A stretch of DNA of 64,000 bases from Moorena sp. SIOASIH (GTDB lineage Bacteria > Cyanobacteriota > Cyanobacteriia > Cyanobacteriales > Coleofasciculaceae), in contig NZ_JAAHIH010000003.1 in NCBI RefSeq assembly GCF_010671925.1, positions 62,001-126,000 of the forward strand, in the 5' to 3' direction. Made by a program: the position numbers and the translations under genes. Shown here piece by piece: positions 38,077 to 47,565 of the stretch. Under the pieces are notes generated by a model that saw nothing but the letters and a program-made list of their open reading frames with translations, was not told where the DNA came from and did not search any database. Numbering within the stretch: the first letter of the stretch is position 1; every line of letters starts with the position of its first letter.

Positions 38077-40329
38077 ATGGAATTTTCAATCGCTACATTA
38101 CTTTCTAATTTTACTGATGATAAACTAGTGGCACCCAAAGTCTTAGAAAAAAAACTTGGTTGCCAAGACAAAGACGGTCTCAAAAAACTCCAGATTGCCC
38201 TGGATGCACTGGAAAAATTAGGAATTCTGGTCAAAGATCGCGGCAGGTATCGGCGTGTTTATGAAGAAGACGTGGTGGAAGCCAAGCTGCGGTGTTCCAG
38301 TAAAGGCTTTTGTTTTGCCATCCAAGAAGTCGAGGGAGCCGATGATATTTACATTCGGGAGAGCAATCTCAGTACTGCCTGGAATGGCGATCGCGTCCTA
38401 GTGAAAGTTACCAAAGAAGGTAGCCGACGCCGCTCTCCTGAAGGAGAAGTGCGGTTAATTCTCGAACGGGTCAATCCCTCAGTGCTAGCGCGAGTCAAGG
38501 AAATTGGTAATGGTTACCGAGCCTTTCCCCTTGATGACCGACTCTTGTTTGAACTAGATCTTGAACCGGATGAGGAAACCTTAGACAGAGCAGTGGATCA
38601 TCTGGTTCATGTAGAAGTGCTACGCTACCCCCTCGGACAAAACCCTCCCGTTGGAAAAGTTGCCCGTATTTTAGGAAGTGATGCAGAAGATGCAGCTGAC
38701 ACCGACATTGTCTGTTGTAAGCACGATTTACGCTCTAACTTCCTTGATGAGGTACTTCTAGCCGCTGATAACTTACCGAAAAAGCTGAAAAAATCCGACT
38801 ATAGCGACCGCCTAGATTTGCGAAAGGTTCTGACCATTACCATTGAAGATAAGCTAGCTAACTCAGAAAAGGTAGTTGTAGAAAACGCCTTTACTCTAGA
38901 AAAAACTGAAACAAATCAGTGGCAACTGGGGATACATATTGCTGATGTGGCTTACTTTGTCCCTCAAGACTCTCCCTTGGCGGATGAAGCCAGAAAAAGG
39001 GGTACAGCAGTTTATCTGTCCGATGTGATATTGCCTTTACTACCGGAAGCTGTTACCCAGCTTTGTTCCCTAGTACCAGGTCAAGACCGCTTAACCATGT
39101 CGGTACTACTCACTCTAGACGAAGCTGGTAAGGTAGTAGAATATCAGATTCAACCTTCCATAATCCAGGTACACTACCAGCTCAGTTATGAGCAGGCTCA
39201 GTCCCTTCTGGGGGGACATGAGGAAGCTGACTCAGAATTGGCACCTGTGGTGGACATACTCAAGGAACTGTTTTTTACCTTGAGTCCAGCAGTCAGGGCG
39301 CAACGAAAGCAACGGGGTGCCTTTGACCTAAATTTGTCCCAGATTCGATACCCCTATAAAGATGAAGGAAGAGTGGGGGCTCTGGAGGTTTCTTCAACAG
39401 TACCAATGCAGTCTTTGTTGAAGGAATTAGTGATCTTAGCCAATCACGCCATAGCTACCCACATCCAAGCCCTAGCTTTGCCAGGGATTTACTGTGTCCA
39501 GGGGCTACCGGATTGGGATGGGCTTCAGGATTTGATTAGGTTGGGCACAAATCTAGAGCTAGATATGCAGCTTGAGCAAGAGGAAACTATTACCCCTCAA
39601 GACTATCAGGGCTTTACCCAGCTATTTGCCAAATCCATAGCACCTAAAGTATTGATCTATTTGTTGTTATCAACCTTAAAACCAACAGGTTATAGTTCTA
39701 AACCAGGATTTCACTTTGGTCTAGCATTGGATACTGGCTATACTCACGGAGTATCACCACTGAGGCGCTATGGGGATTTATGGGTACAACAGTTACTACA
39801 TTTGGTATTTGAAAAAGGAAGAGACCGTCGTTCTACCCGTTCCAAAGACCGGGTAAATCTGAATCATAGCAGCTGTCAAGGTAATATAAACTGGAATGTT
39901 TTACCACCAGAAATTCACCAAGAGTTAGAAAATCAGTTAACTACATTAATTCCCCATCTCAATGACCGTGAAAAAATCACCATGGATGCAGAGATGGATT
40001 TACAGGGCTTAAAGAAAGCTGAACAGATGAAAGAGCGTACAGGAGATATCTTCAGTGGGCTGATTACTGGGGTTCAATCCTACGGCTTTTTTGTCGAAAT
40101 TGAAGACTTGTTAGTAGAAGGATTGGTTCACGTTAGCTCTCTCAAGGATGACTGGTACGAGTATCGCTCCCGTCACGCCTGCCTAGTGGGTCGCAAAAAT
40201 CGCACTGCCTATCGCTTAGGCGATCGCGTTGAAGTCCAAGTCAAGAGTGTGGATTATTACCGTCAACAAATTGACCTGGTAACCGTAAGCGGCGGTAGTT
40301 TTGCTAGTAACGAAGATTTAGAGGAGTAA
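38077..40329 (+). CDS. RNB-domain exoribonuclease (RNase II/R family)
   Basis: The protein has 750 residues. An N-terminal winged-helix and cold-shock region (about 1-200) precedes the RNB catalytic domain (about 245-590). The Asp cluster is in WQLGIHIADVAYFVPQDSPL with LPEAVTQLCSLVPGQDRLTM. A C-terminal S1 RNA-binding domain (about 655-735) has GLITGVQSYGFFVEIEDLLV and EGLVHVSSL. The family degrades RNA 3' to 5' processively, yielding nucleoside monophosphates. The cyanobacterial single RNB enzyme is often named rnr, rnb or zam; I do not choose among them. The start is ATG at 38077; no good ribosome-binding site precedes it. A long inverted repeat (40336-40391) follows. Confidence 0.92.
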   Translation: MEFSIATLLSNFTDDKLVAPKVLEKKLGCQDKDGLKKLQIALDALEKLGILVKDRGRYRRVYEEDVVEAKLRCSSKGFCFAIQEVEGADDIYIRESNLSTAWNGDRVLVKVTKEGSRRRSPEGEVRLILERVNPSVLARVKEIGNGYRAFPLDDRLLFELDLEPDEETLDRAVDHLVHVEVLRYPLGQNPPVGKVARILGSDAEDAADTDIVCCKHDLRSNFLDEVLLAADNLPKKLKKSDYSDRLDLRKVLTITIEDKLANSEKVVVENAFTLEKTETNQWQLGIHIADVAYFVPQDSPLADEARKRGTAVYLSDVILPLLPEAVTQLCSLVPGQDRLTMSVLLTLDEAGKVVEYQIQPSIIQVHYQLSYEQAQSLLGGHEEADSELAPVVDILKELFFTLSPAVRAQRKQRGAFDLNLSQIRYPYKDEGRVGALEVSSTVPMQSLLKELVILANHAIATHIQALALPGIYCVQGLPDWDGLQDLIRLGTNLELDMQLEQEETITPQDYQGFTQLFAKSIAPKVLIYLLLSTLKPTGYSSKPGFHFGLALDTGYTHGVSPLRRYGDLWVQQLLHLVFEKGRDRRSTRSKDRVNLNHSSCQGNINWNVLPPEIHQELENQLTTLIPHLNDREKITMDAEMDLQGLKKAEQMKERTGDIFSGLITGVQSYGFFVEIEDLLVEGLVHVSSLKDDWYEYRSRHACLVGRKNRTAYRLGDRVEVQVKSVDYYRQQIDLVTVSGGSFASNEDLEE

Positions 40330-40335
40330 ATTATT

Positions 40336-40391
40336 AGTGAGTGGTTAGTAGGTTACTAGAAGGTTAACTAACCACTAACCACTCACTACTC
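40336..40391 (+). terminator. Inverted repeat after the exoribonuclease gene
   Basis: AGTGAGTGGTTAGT (40336) is mirrored by ACTAACCACTCACT (to 40388). It makes a long stem without a U-tract. It may stabilise or end the transcript. Confidence 0.5.
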
Positions 40392-40402
40392 ACTACCAAT
40401 GA

Positions 40403-40498
40403 GGGTGCATCTCATATTTGTAAAAAAAGGGATGTGTGGGGCCCGGGCGCGGTAATTTTATGAGAATGTTTGCCTAATTGAAAAAATGAGATTCACCC
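40403..40498. mobile_element. 96-bp MITE with 9-bp target duplication
   Basis: The ends GGGTGCATCTCAT and ATGAGATTCACCC are inverted, and TACCAATGA occurs exactly on both sides (40394-40402 and 40499-40507). The core is noncoding (gggcccgggcgcgg). Confidence 0.85.
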
Positions 40499-40639
40499 TA
40501 CCAATGAAATGATATTAAGTCCGGTTAATCACTTATAATATTATTGATGATAATAGGGTTAATTCCTTTTTGTTAATTAACAATTTGAAATTCACAATTT
40601 TAAATTAACAATTGACGAACACCCTTCAATGATAAGTAT

Positions 40640-40800
40640 TCAACCAGAGTAAGCATATGCGCTACGCGCACGCTACTTGAGGTGCTATCAGCTATCAGCG
40701 GTCAGCGATTAGCGCTATGCGCACGCTACGCGAACGAGGTTTAATTTAAGCCGTCAGCTGACGGCTGACGGCTGACAGCTGACGGCTGAATACTTACCAA
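40640..40800. repeat. Repeat block upstream of ubiX
   Basis: It contains gcgctacgcgcacgctac, cttgaggtgc, gctatcagcggtcagc and ctgacgg modules like those near 9550 and 49750. It directly precedes the UbiX start at 40826, so the promoter must lie within or before it. 40500-40640 is plain AT-rich DNA. Confidence 0.7.
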
Positions 40801-40825
40801 CCGGACATGATCTGACTACTGACTA

Positions 40826-41443
40826 ATGACAACTCCTTTAATTATTGGTGTCACCGGTGCATCTGGGCTAATCTATGCTGTACGGGCTTTAAAATATTTA
40901 CTAGAGGCTGACTATGCTATTGAACTGGTGGCCTCAAAATCTACCTATATGGTTTGGCAGGCAGAGCAAAATATTCGTATGCCTCCAGAACCCGATCTAC
41001 AAGAACAATTCTGGCGTCAGCAAGCAGCAGTCTATCAGGGAGGCAAACTCATTTGTCATCGGTGGGGGGATGTGGGAGCCAGCATTGCTAGTGGTTCTTT
41101 CCGTACTTTAGGAATGCTGATCATGCCCTGTAGTATGAATACCGTAGCGAAAATGGCTGCGGGCTTCAGTACTGACCTGCTGGAGCGTTCAGCAGATGTT
41201 CAAATTAAAGAAGGGCGTAAGCTAGTAATCGTACCTCGTGAAACACCCTTTAGCTTAATCCATCTGCGTAATCTTACCAGGTTAGCAGAAACAGGAGTTA
41301 GAATTGTGCCAGCTATCCCGGCTTGGTACCATAACCCTCAAACCATCGAAGATTTGGTGGATTTTGTGGTAGCTCGTGCTTTAGACCAGTTAGACATTGA
41401 CTGCATTCCCCTAAAACGGTGGCAGGGCAGAAGTACTGATTAG
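40826..41443 (+). CDS. ubiX: Flavin prenyltransferase UbiX
   Basis: This 205-residue flavoprotein-fold enzyme attaches dimethylallyl phosphate to FMN. This yields the prenylated FMN cofactor of UbiD-type decarboxylases. Visible motifs are GVTGASGLIYAVR at the N-terminus, the FMN-site ASIASGSFRTLGMLIMPCSM, TVAKMAAGFSTDLLERSADV, and the C-terminal ETPFSLIHLRNLTRLAETG and IPAWYHNPQTIEDLV. In cyanobacteria this supports the quinone (plastoquinone) pathway. The LapA-like protein gene follows 187 bp downstream on the same strand, a common cyanobacterial pairing. Confidence 0.95.
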   Translation: MTTPLIIGVTGASGLIYAVRALKYLLEADYAIELVASKSTYMVWQAEQNIRMPPEPDLQEQFWRQQAAVYQGGKLICHRWGDVGASIASGSFRTLGMLIMPCSMNTVAKMAAGFSTDLLERSADVQIKEGRKLVIVPRETPFSLIHLRNLTRLAETGVRIVPAIPAWYHNPQTIEDLVDFVVARALDQLDIDCIPLKRWQGRSTD

Positions 41444-41630
41444 CTTCAACATAGTTATCATGATAGGTAAGCACATAAAGATATCGGAAAGATGGGGAAA
41501 ATAGGGCAGATTTCAAAGAGGAAGTAGTAGGAGGATAAATCGTCAGACTTTTCTGCCTTGAGCCGGACCTATGCTGATAAATTTTCATCACCCCTCAACC
41601 TTTAACCTGTAACCTTCAAGCCCTTGGTTT

Positions 41631-42329
41631 ATGTTTAGGATTATTATATTCTTATGTTTGGTAATAGGTGGATTAGCACTGTTTGTTGTTGATAATTGGT
41701 TGCCAGTGCTACCGTTAGTCTTTCTAAACATGAAGACACCACCTCTACCTCTAGCCTTGTGGATTGTTGGTGCGGTTGGAGCTGGGGTTCTAACCAGCAT
41801 CAGCCTACGACTCCCCAATTACCTGGCTTGGGGTTACTCTCGTCGAAATTCTGAATCACCAGACAACGAGCCATTATTTTCTGAATATAGCCGTCGTGAA
41901 AGTTATCAAACCGAGATGAGGCAGGATAAAACTCGTAAGCGTCCGGCCTCGAAACAAAAGTCAAAAGATGATCCGGTCTCAGATTGGGAAGAAAGTAGTA
42001 GTCAAGAGTGGGACTTTGAGGAAGATCAGAATTCAGATCGAGTTTCATCAGGTCGCCAAGGGGTTAAGCAAGATTCGACCTCACACACCACTAAAGGGGA
42101 TCCCGCTAGCTATGACCTGAGCGAAGAACCCGAAAGTAGTGAGCAAAGTGACTCTGTTTATTCCTATAGTTATCGGAAACCTGGCAATTCAGGTGTTGGT
42201 AAATCCGAAACAGTTTACGATGCCAAGTATCGAGTAATTAATCCACCTTACAAGACGGTAGCTAAGCAGTCTGAAGAGGATGAAGAAGAAGAGGACTGGG
42301 GGTTTGAGGATGATGAAGACTTTGAATAA
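41631..42329 (+). CDS. LapA/DUF1049-like membrane protein with long acidic tail
   Basis: The protein has 232 residues. Two membrane helices, FRIIIFLCLVIGGLALFVV and LPLALWIVGAVGAGVLTSIS, form a LapA (DUF1049)-like hairpin at residues 2-60. The remainder is hydrophilic and probably disordered (SRRES, KQKSKDDPVSDWEE), ending in an acidic run (EEDEEEEDWGFEDDEDFE). LapA-domain proteins in other bacteria help assemble envelope lipopolysaccharide, but a role for this tailed form is unknown. Co-direction with ubiX suggests shared transcription. Confidence 0.8.
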   Translation: MFRIIIFLCLVIGGLALFVVDNWLPVLPLVFLNMKTPPLPLALWIVGAVGAGVLTSISLRLPNYLAWGYSRRNSESPDNEPLFSEYSRRESYQTEMRQDKTRKRPASKQKSKDDPVSDWEESSSQEWDFEEDQNSDRVSSGRQGVKQDSTSHTTKGDPASYDLSEEPESSEQSDSVYSYSYRKPGNSGVGKSETVYDAKYRVINPPYKTVAKQSEEDEEEEDWGFEDDEDFE

Positions 42330-42381
42330 CTGTCACAAGCCTTACTGACGGTTGATTTTTTTATAACTAGCAATACAATAG

Positions 42382-42414
42382 CAGCCAAGGTAGTGAAAGG
42401 TCACTCCTTGGCTG
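42382..42414. terminator. Bidirectional terminator
   Basis: The stem CAGCCAAGG/CCTTGGCTG lies between the convergent LapA-like gene and the small gene at 42449-42649. Flanking T/A runs are weak. Confidence 0.65.
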
Positions 42415-42448
42415 TCATTGTTAGATAATTACTCAATGATCCATTTGG

Positions 42449-42649
42449 CTAATGATTCATTTGTTCGCGAGATTGTTGCCTCACGCGACCAGTCATAGCG
42501 GCTTCCTGTAAGGCCATAAAGGCATCAAGATCTGCCAAATCGTACTTTTTATGTTTTTGATGGAGCATCCTGCGTAATTTATCCTCGGCTTCTATGGTTA
42601 GATAACCGGTGGTGAGAGCTTGTTTGACAATGTCACGAATTAGCAACAT
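42449..42649 (-). CDS. Small conserved cyanobacterial hypothetical protein
   Basis: The protein has 66 residues: LLIRDIVKQALTTGYLTIEA, EDKLRRMLHQKHKKYDLADL and AFMALQEAAMTGRVRQQSRE. The helical pattern and its general look match small proteins widely conserved in cyanobacteria, often described only as hypothetical. It has no signal peptide. A 33-bp terminator separates it from the convergent LapA-like gene. Function is unknown. Confidence 0.75.
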   Translation of the reverse strand: MLLIRDIVKQALTTGYLTIEAEDKLRRMLHQKHKKYDLADLDAFMALQEAAMTGRVRQQSREQMNH

Positions 42650-43329
42650 TTACTTTGTTACCCCTACTTTAGATGGAGTGACCACTAGTGAAAACCAGTA
42701 GATCGGTTTAACTATCTGTTTCACTAGTGGGATAGTTTTGTGAGACACCGAAATCAGCTGCTTCATCAGGTAGTTGAGTGCCAGGGATTAGAAACTATGT
42801 GTTACACATATTTGAGTCTCCCTGGTCTAAAGAACCGGGGATTATTTTACCCTCGTGCCAAGCTTGGACTTGCATGCAGTCCAAAGCATGACCAGGCTTA
42901 CGGTGGTCAAACACCGCTTACCCAGTCTGCTTAGGCCTAAGCCTAAGCTTCTGGCTACTTTTATAATCACGGCGGTTTTAACCGCCTTGTCTTGCTTCCT
43001 CCGCCACATAGCCACATAAATGATGACGGTTTCCAAGCTCCCGTTTTCTGGATGCAGTCGCAGATGAGGAAAACCACGCCAGTCGCTCATAGGGAGGGGC
43101 TGTGTGCTAAGGCTTACGGGAGCACCTTAGTAAGCCCAGTGGGCACCCCCTTTGGCCTCACTGGCTCCGCAAAACCACGGTACATCGCTTTTTTTGGGAT
43201 GAAGTTTAGATGAAGCTATTGTAAATAGTAGCATAAATGTGAAAGGCTGTCTCGCAGTGGGAATCCTATAGTGGTACGGTTGATTAGGTGAACTAAGGGT
43301 AATCACTGATTAAACTGGGGAGGGCATGC
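42650..43329. other. Gap with an inverted repeat and degenerate hairpin sequences
   Basis: 42682-42730 is an inverted repeat (CCACTAGTGAAAACC pairing with GTTTCACTAGTGG). 42760-43210 is a mosaic of short inverted stretches (cttaggcctaag, cggcggttttaaccgcc). It includes degenerate GATGCAG-hairpin sequence (ggatgcagtcgcagatgagg at 43053, catcgctttttttggg at 43183), as in the IS605 remnant at 126-595. No gene is seen. Confidence 0.55.
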
Positions 43330-43878
43330 GTGAATGACTTGTTGAAGGGCATCAATGTTTTTCTGATTGGCATGATGGGCGCTGGCAAAACTACTGTTGG
43401 AGGTTTACTAGCTAGTGAGCTAGGCTATGGTTTTTGTGATACCGATGCCCTGATTGAGCAAATTGCAGGTAAAACGATTAACCAGATATTTGCTGACGAC
43501 GGTGAAGAGACCTTTCGACAGCTAGAGACTCAAGTACTATCGGAACTATCGGCTTATCAGCAATTGATCGTTGCTACAGGAGGCGGTATTGTGCTGAAAC
43601 CCCAGAATTGGAGTTATCTGCATTATGGTCTGGTGGTCTGGTTGGATGTACCTGTGGCAATGTTAATCGAACGCTTGCAAGAGGATACCACTCGCCCCTT
43701 ATTACAGAAACCTGATCCTGGTTTAGAATTGCAGAAAATTCTTGACCAAAGACGGAGTCTTTATGAATTAGCTGACCTTCACATCTGTGAATATTCTGGG
43801 GAGACTCCACCACAGATTGCTTCACGAGTGATCACAGAGATTCCGAAAGTTCTTAAAAAATCTACACAAAAAAATTAA
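43330..43878 (+). CDS. aroK: Shikimate kinase, GTG start
   Basis: This 182-residue protein phosphorylates shikimate with ATP in the chorismate pathway. Walker A GMMGAGKTTVG lies near the N-terminus. The shikimate-binding DTDALIEQ and ETFRQLETQ, the VATGGGIVLKP loop, and the lid region DTTRPLL are present. The start is a GTG at 43330, supported by GGGGAGGG (43317-43324) just upstream. The ATG four bases earlier is out of frame and stops after two codons. The neighbours are not pathway genes. Confidence 0.95.
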   Translation: MNDLLKGINVFLIGMMGAGKTTVGGLLASELGYGFCDTDALIEQIAGKTINQIFADDGEETFRQLETQVLSELSAYQQLIVATGGGIVLKPQNWSYLHYGLVVWLDVPVAMLIERLQEDTTRPLLQKPDPGLELQKILDQRRSLYELADLHICEYSGETPPQIASRVITEIPKVLKKSTQKN

Positions 43879-44204
43879 GGTCGTGTCAGTTTGAATACTT
43901 ATCTTTCTGGATATTTCTAGGTTGATAGCCAATTAACACTTAAAAATTAAGTAAGCATTCAGCCGTCAGTGGTCAGCACTCAGCTTATTTTATTCAAAAA
44001 CATGGGCTATGGGCACGCTGCGCGAACATTAGCGTGCCCATAGCCCATAAGCACCTCAAGTAGCACCATCTGTAGCGCATTAGCTGATAGCTGATACGCG
44101 ACACGCTGAATGGTTACCAAAAATTTTGGGTTTAAAGCCCCGTCCTTCTAGGACGGCTTTTTAGTTGACACTTTTATAGCGCTAGAGTTGTTAAAACCCA
44201 TTAA
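43879..44204. repeat. Repeats and a solo IS605-type end
   Basis: 43955-44115 has gccgtcagtggtcagc repeats, a hairpin gggctatgggcacgct/agcgtgcccatagccc (44007-44049), and ctcaagtagcaccatctgtag. 44127-44168 is a solo IS605-like end (GGGTTTAAAGCCCCGTCC, GGACGGCTTTTTAG). This end matches, in reverse, the end at 558-592. It could also act as a terminator for aroK. Confidence 0.6.
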
Positions 44205-45407
44205 TTATTGTTGAGATAGGCGTTTGACTGGTTCACCCCCTAATAAGTTATGGGCATCTTCCAGAAAAGCTGGTATTAGATCAGCATGAGGACTTTTACG
44301 CAAACATTGGCTCAGGTCTAATTCTCTGACCCGATTGGCTGGGGCACCAGGAAACCAGTGACCCGCATTAGTTAAGAGGTTGTACCGCATTTTCGCATAC
44401 TCTACCAGATCGTACGCGATCGCTAAATTCCTCAACCACAAAATCACTGGAATATTTATACCGCCTGGGGTTTCTGAATGGGTGGGTAAACCAATGTGCC
44501 AACTTCGGAACCAGTCTTCTCCCAATTTTGCGATCGCTTCTGACTCCAAACCCTCTAAAATCGGTGCTAATATTTCCTCTGAGCGCTCCAGAAGTTCTAC
44601 AGCTTTGAGGTGTTCATCAAAATCTGATGGTTGAGATGCGCCTAGACTCAAGGTATGGACCTGGGGATGGCTCAAACAAAACAAATCATTAAACACCATT
44701 GGGCTAAGGGGAGCACAAAGTTCCACTAACCGTTGTGGTGGTTTATAGAGCATACCCCCTTTATCGGAAGGGCTAATGATGAACACCCCCATATCGTAAC
44801 GAGTAGCGGCTTCAATAGCAGGCCAATTTGATTGATTAATGTAATACCAGTGCAGGTTAACGTAGTCAAACTGGTCGGTTTCAATGGTGTTAACAATTAC
44901 ATCTGTAGGACCATGGGTGGAGAAGCCAATAAACCGTACCTTACCCTCTGCTTTAAGCTGTCGGGCCACATCTAAATAACCACCGGGACGGATAGTGTCA
45001 TCTAGCAACTCAGGGGTATTAATCCCATGGATTCCCAGTAGGTCAACATAGTCAAGTTGTAGGAAAGCGAGGGATTGATTAAACTTACGGCGAAACTCTT
45101 TGGGGTCAGGCTTAGGAGTAACTTTAGTCTGAACAATCAGTTGTTCTCGGGGAAATTTGGGCAAAATCTCTCCTAATTGCATCTCAGAAGTACCATAGCC
45201 ACGAGCAGTTTCTATGTGATGAATGCCAAGCTCTAGAGAACGGCGGATTGTTGCTTCCAAATTCTGTTGATGATCTCGGGGAATTTGCTCCTTGGGAACA
45301 TCCTGCCACTTGAACTGGTATCGCATACCACCACAGGAAAAGACTGGCATCTGTAACTCTGTACGCCCAAATCTTCGATATTGCATCATAAACGTGCTTT
45401 GAACCAC
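44205..45407 (-). CDS. Aldo/keto reductase family oxidoreductase
   Basis: The protein has 400 residues. The AKR barrel is shown by [39 protein letters not shown] (with Tyr at the catalytic position and Glu in place of the usual Asp), the Lys of [13 protein letters not shown], and [22 protein letters not shown] and [15 protein letters not shown] form later strands. A C-terminal extension of about 100 residues (after 300) follows the barrel. Such enzymes reduce carbonyls with NADPH. The substrate is unknown. Met7 or Met8 (MQYRRFGRT) may be the true start. Confidence 0.88.
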   Translation of the reverse strand: MVQSTFMMQYRRFGRTELQMPVFSCGGMRYQFKWQDVPKEQIPRDHQQNLEATIRRSLELGIHHIETARGYGTSEMQLGEILPKFPREQLIVQTKVTPKPDPKEFRRKFNQSLAFLQLDYVDLLGIHGINTPELLDDTIRPGGYLDVARQLKAEGKVRFIGFSTHGPTDVIVNTIETDQFDYVNLHWYYINQSNWPAIEAATRYDMGVFIISPSDKGGMLYKPPQRLVELCAPLSPMVFNDLFCLSHPQVHTLSLGASQPSDFDEHLKAVELLERSEEILAPILEGLESEAIAKLGEDWFRSWHIGLPTHSETPGGINIPVILWLRNLAIAYDLVEYAKMRYNLLTNAGHWFPGAPANRVRELDLSQCLRKSPHADLIPAFLEDAHNLLGGEPVKRLSQQ

Positions 45408-45469
45408 CCAGCTGCTAGTGTCTGCTCTTTGATCATCTAACTACTTTTACATTACTTTACAACGTCAGC

Positions 45470-45790
45470 ATTCAGCCGTCAGTATTCAGCCATCAGCATT
45501 CAGCCGTCAGCATTAAGCCGTTAGCATTCCGTAACTCAGCATTATTCGAATGCTTACCTGTTGTCTTGATCCAATAGCGAGTGGTTTTGGGTCTGTGTGG
45601 GTCACCTGCGTCCGCACCGCTGTTTGCCCCGTGGAAACCACGCCAGTTGCTCATGGGGGGAACCCCCACAGGTCGGCACTGGCTCACGGTCATCTCAAGC
45701 ACCATTAGCAAGTTCAGGTAATGTGACCTCCCCTGTTCCCTTGCTGCATCGCTGATTCAAAGGCTGGTAAGCATTCAGCTGACGGCTGAA
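45470..45790. repeat. Repeats and degenerate GATGCAG-like hairpin
   Basis: The block has cattcagccgtcag units (45468-45530), a degenerate copy of the hairpin centre (gttgctcatggggggaacccccac, 45654-45677), and gctgacggctgaatgcttaccagc. It contains no gene. It separates the aldo/keto reductase from the IS630 remnant. Confidence 0.55.
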
Positions 45791-45886
45791 TGCTTACCAG
45801 CCTCGAATGTTAAGGCAATCGGAGCTGGCGTTTCCCAAGCTAGTCAGGTACAATGAGGATACCTCAGATAATTCTGCTCAAGAACC

Positions 45887-46261
45887 ATGAAAGCCTACTC
45901 TGTTGATCTTAGACAAAAAATTATTGATGCTTATAATCAAGGCAATATCTCTCAACGTAAGCTTGCTCAACAGTTTAATGTTGCCTTAAGCTTTGTTCAA
46001 AAATTACTCAAACAGTATCGAGAAACCGGAAATATTGCTCCCAAAGTTCGAACTAAACAAACTCCGATAAAACTTACCCCAGATCAATTAGCTATTCTCC
46101 GAGATCTTGTCATCAAAAACAATGATGCTACCTTAGATGAACTCCGGATTTGGTTAGCGGAAGAAACGGGAGTTTTAATTGGTCGTTCTACAGTCGATAG
46201 AATGGTGAAACGTTTGAATTTAACCCGTAAAAGAAACCATAGACGCCACAAACAAAAATAA
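45887..46261 (+). CDS. IS630-family transposase, N-terminal part only
   Basis: The protein has 124 residues. MKAYSVDLRQKIIDAYNQGN and ISQRKLAQQFNVALSFVQKL form the helix-turn-helix of IS630 (Tc1/mariner-like) transposases. A second winged-helix region follows (TLDELRIWLAEETGV, STVDRMVKRLNLTRKR). The frame stops at 46261, and no DDE catalytic domain follows in any frame. The element is therefore truncated, or the catalytic ORF has been lost. It could bind DNA but not transpose. Confidence 0.85.
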   Translation: MKAYSVDLRQKIIDAYNQGNISQRKLAQQFNVALSFVQKLLKQYRETGNIAPKVRTKQTPIKLTPDQLAILRDLVIKNNDATLDELRIWLAEETGVLIGRSTVDRMVKRLNLTRKRNHRRHKQK

Positions 46262-46305
46262 ATAGGCAAAAATAAATTCAAAAATAAATTCAAAAATAAT
46301 CTTTA

Positions 46306-46462
46306 TATAGCACTACGCATTCAGATTAGGACATTGTCTTGATGCAGTCGCTCATGGGGGTTTCCCCCAAGACCGCGCTGCATCGCTCCTAAACTCCGAA
46401 ACTTAGTCATAGCTGACTTCTGACTTCTGACTTCTGAGTTCTGACTTGCGCGTAGCGCTATA
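46306..46462. mobile_element. TATAGC(G/A)CTACGC MITE, with GATGCAG hairpin
   Basis: The ends TATAGCACTACGCATTCAG and GCGCGTAGCGCTATA are inverted. The interior matches the copies at 15317-15424 and 54595-54755 in reverse orientation. The 52-bp hairpin (46335-46386) interrupts cctaaactccga and gattaggacat, compared with the empty copy. Confidence 0.8.
46335..46386. repeat. GATGCAG hairpin, copy with clean boundaries
   Basis: The hairpin is 52 bp, from TGTCTTGATGCAGTCGCTCA to AGACCGCGCTGCATCGC. Flanks join exactly as the empty site at 15393/15394. Confidence 0.85.
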
Positions 46463-46544
46463 TTTCATGGATAATGGATACTGGGGCAATGGGGAATAAT
46501 GGTCATCTTATTGATTCCCCATTACCTCATCCCAATTAACAAAA

Positions 46545-46820
46545 TTGTAAGCAGTCAGCGGTCAGCGGTCAGCTTAAAATAAACCTCATTTGGGAGAATT
46601 TAAAGGTGCGCTTGACCCATTAAGAATTAAATTCACCACGGGTCCCACCTAATAGTTCGAGATTTTATCGAATTCAAAGTCTCGGTAGTAAGCATGCAGC
46701 CGTCAGCTGATAGCTGATAGCACCATCTGTAGCACCATCTGTAGCACCATCTGTAGGCCATTAGCTGATAGCTGATACGCGACACGCTGATAGCTGATAG
46801 CTGACTGCTTACCCAAAATT
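46545..46820. repeat. Repeat block with AGGTGCG hairpin insertion
   Basis: 46551-46690 parallels 858-945, but with the 49-bp hairpin inserted at 46602-46650. 46716-46805 has three cacCATCTGTAGcac units and gctgatagctg repeats. It contains no gene. It leads up to the IS607 element. Confidence 0.7.
46602..46650. repeat. AGGTGCG palindromic hairpin, copy 2
   Basis: AAGGTGCGCTTGACCC and GGGTCCCACCT form the stem. It is 49 bp between gaattt and aatagttcgag. At 906-920 those flanks are directly joined. Confidence 0.75.
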
Positions 46821-46935
46821 TAGGGATTATTTGATAAGTGATTAACCAGAGGCGTAACTATTAGCCTAATATCTCGGCAAACCTTGTCAATAATCATCAA
46901 CTAAGATAGACTAGGTTTGTAGAGGTTAAAGACTC

Positions 46936-47565
46936 ATGAAAAAGTATGTCACCCCAAAGGAAGCGGCTCAGCACTACGGGGTCTCGATCACAACCCTTAG
47001 ACGATGGGACACAGACGGTAAGCTCGACAGCATCAGAACTCAAGGAAACCAACGAAGGTTCTGCGTCGAAGGAGAAGCTCCGCAAAGTAAGCCGATTGTG
47101 TGTTATGCAAGAGTCTCTACCCATTCCCAGGGAGATCACCTCGACAGACAAGCTCAATTTCTACGCTCAAAATACCCAGACGCGGAAATTGTTACAGAAG
47201 TTGGATCGGGACTCAATTTTAAACGGAGAAAGTTCCTCAAAGTACTGGAACGAATATACTGCTCTGATATCTCAGCATTTGTCGTGGCCTATTCAGACAG
47301 AGCGGTCAGATTTGGATTCCCGTTACTTGAATGGTTATGTCAAAAAAGTGGAGTCAAGCTCGTGGTTCTCAATGAACGCAAGTTATCCCCAGAACAAGAG
47401 CTCGTTGAAGATATCTTGTCCATCCTCCACTGTTTCTCTGCTAGGCTTTACGGACTCCGAAAATACCAAAAACAAGTCACGAAAGCGGTACAAGAAAAAA
47501 CCTCGGAACCAGACAGTGAAGTTGACACCAAACAGTGTCTTGAAGATCAGGGTGTTTCCATCTAA
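46936..47565 (+). CDS. tnpA: IS607 transposase TnpA (serine recombinase)
   Basis: The protein has 209 residues. The N-terminal MerR-like helix-turn-helix (YVTPKEAAQHYGVSITTLRR, RTQGNQRRF) is followed by a serine-recombinase catalytic domain. The nucleophile Ser61 sits in CYARVSTHSQGDHLDRQ, with Arg59 and DRAVRFGFPLLEWLC typical of IS607. A C-terminal helix ends the protein. It cuts and rejoins DNA without terminal repeats, usually at GG-containing targets. It overlaps the start of tnpB in another frame, the usual IS607 layout. It seems intact. Confidence 0.93.
   Translation: MKKYVTPKEAAQHYGVSITTLRRWDTDGKLDSIRTQGNQRRFCVEGEAPQSKPIVCYARVSTHSQGDHLDRQAQFLRSKYPDAEIVTEVGSGLNFKRRKFLKVLERIYCSDISAFVVAYSDRAVRFGFPLLEWLCQKSGVKLVVLNERKLSPEQELVEDILSILHCFSARLYGLRKYQKQVTKAVQEKTSEPDSEVDTKQCLEDQGVSI

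Noticed and set aside
46946..47515. TnpB N-terminus extending upstream over tnpA
   Set aside because: This frame is open, but its translation is unlike TnpB and it is the shadow of tnpA codons. The GTG at 47516 fits the family start.
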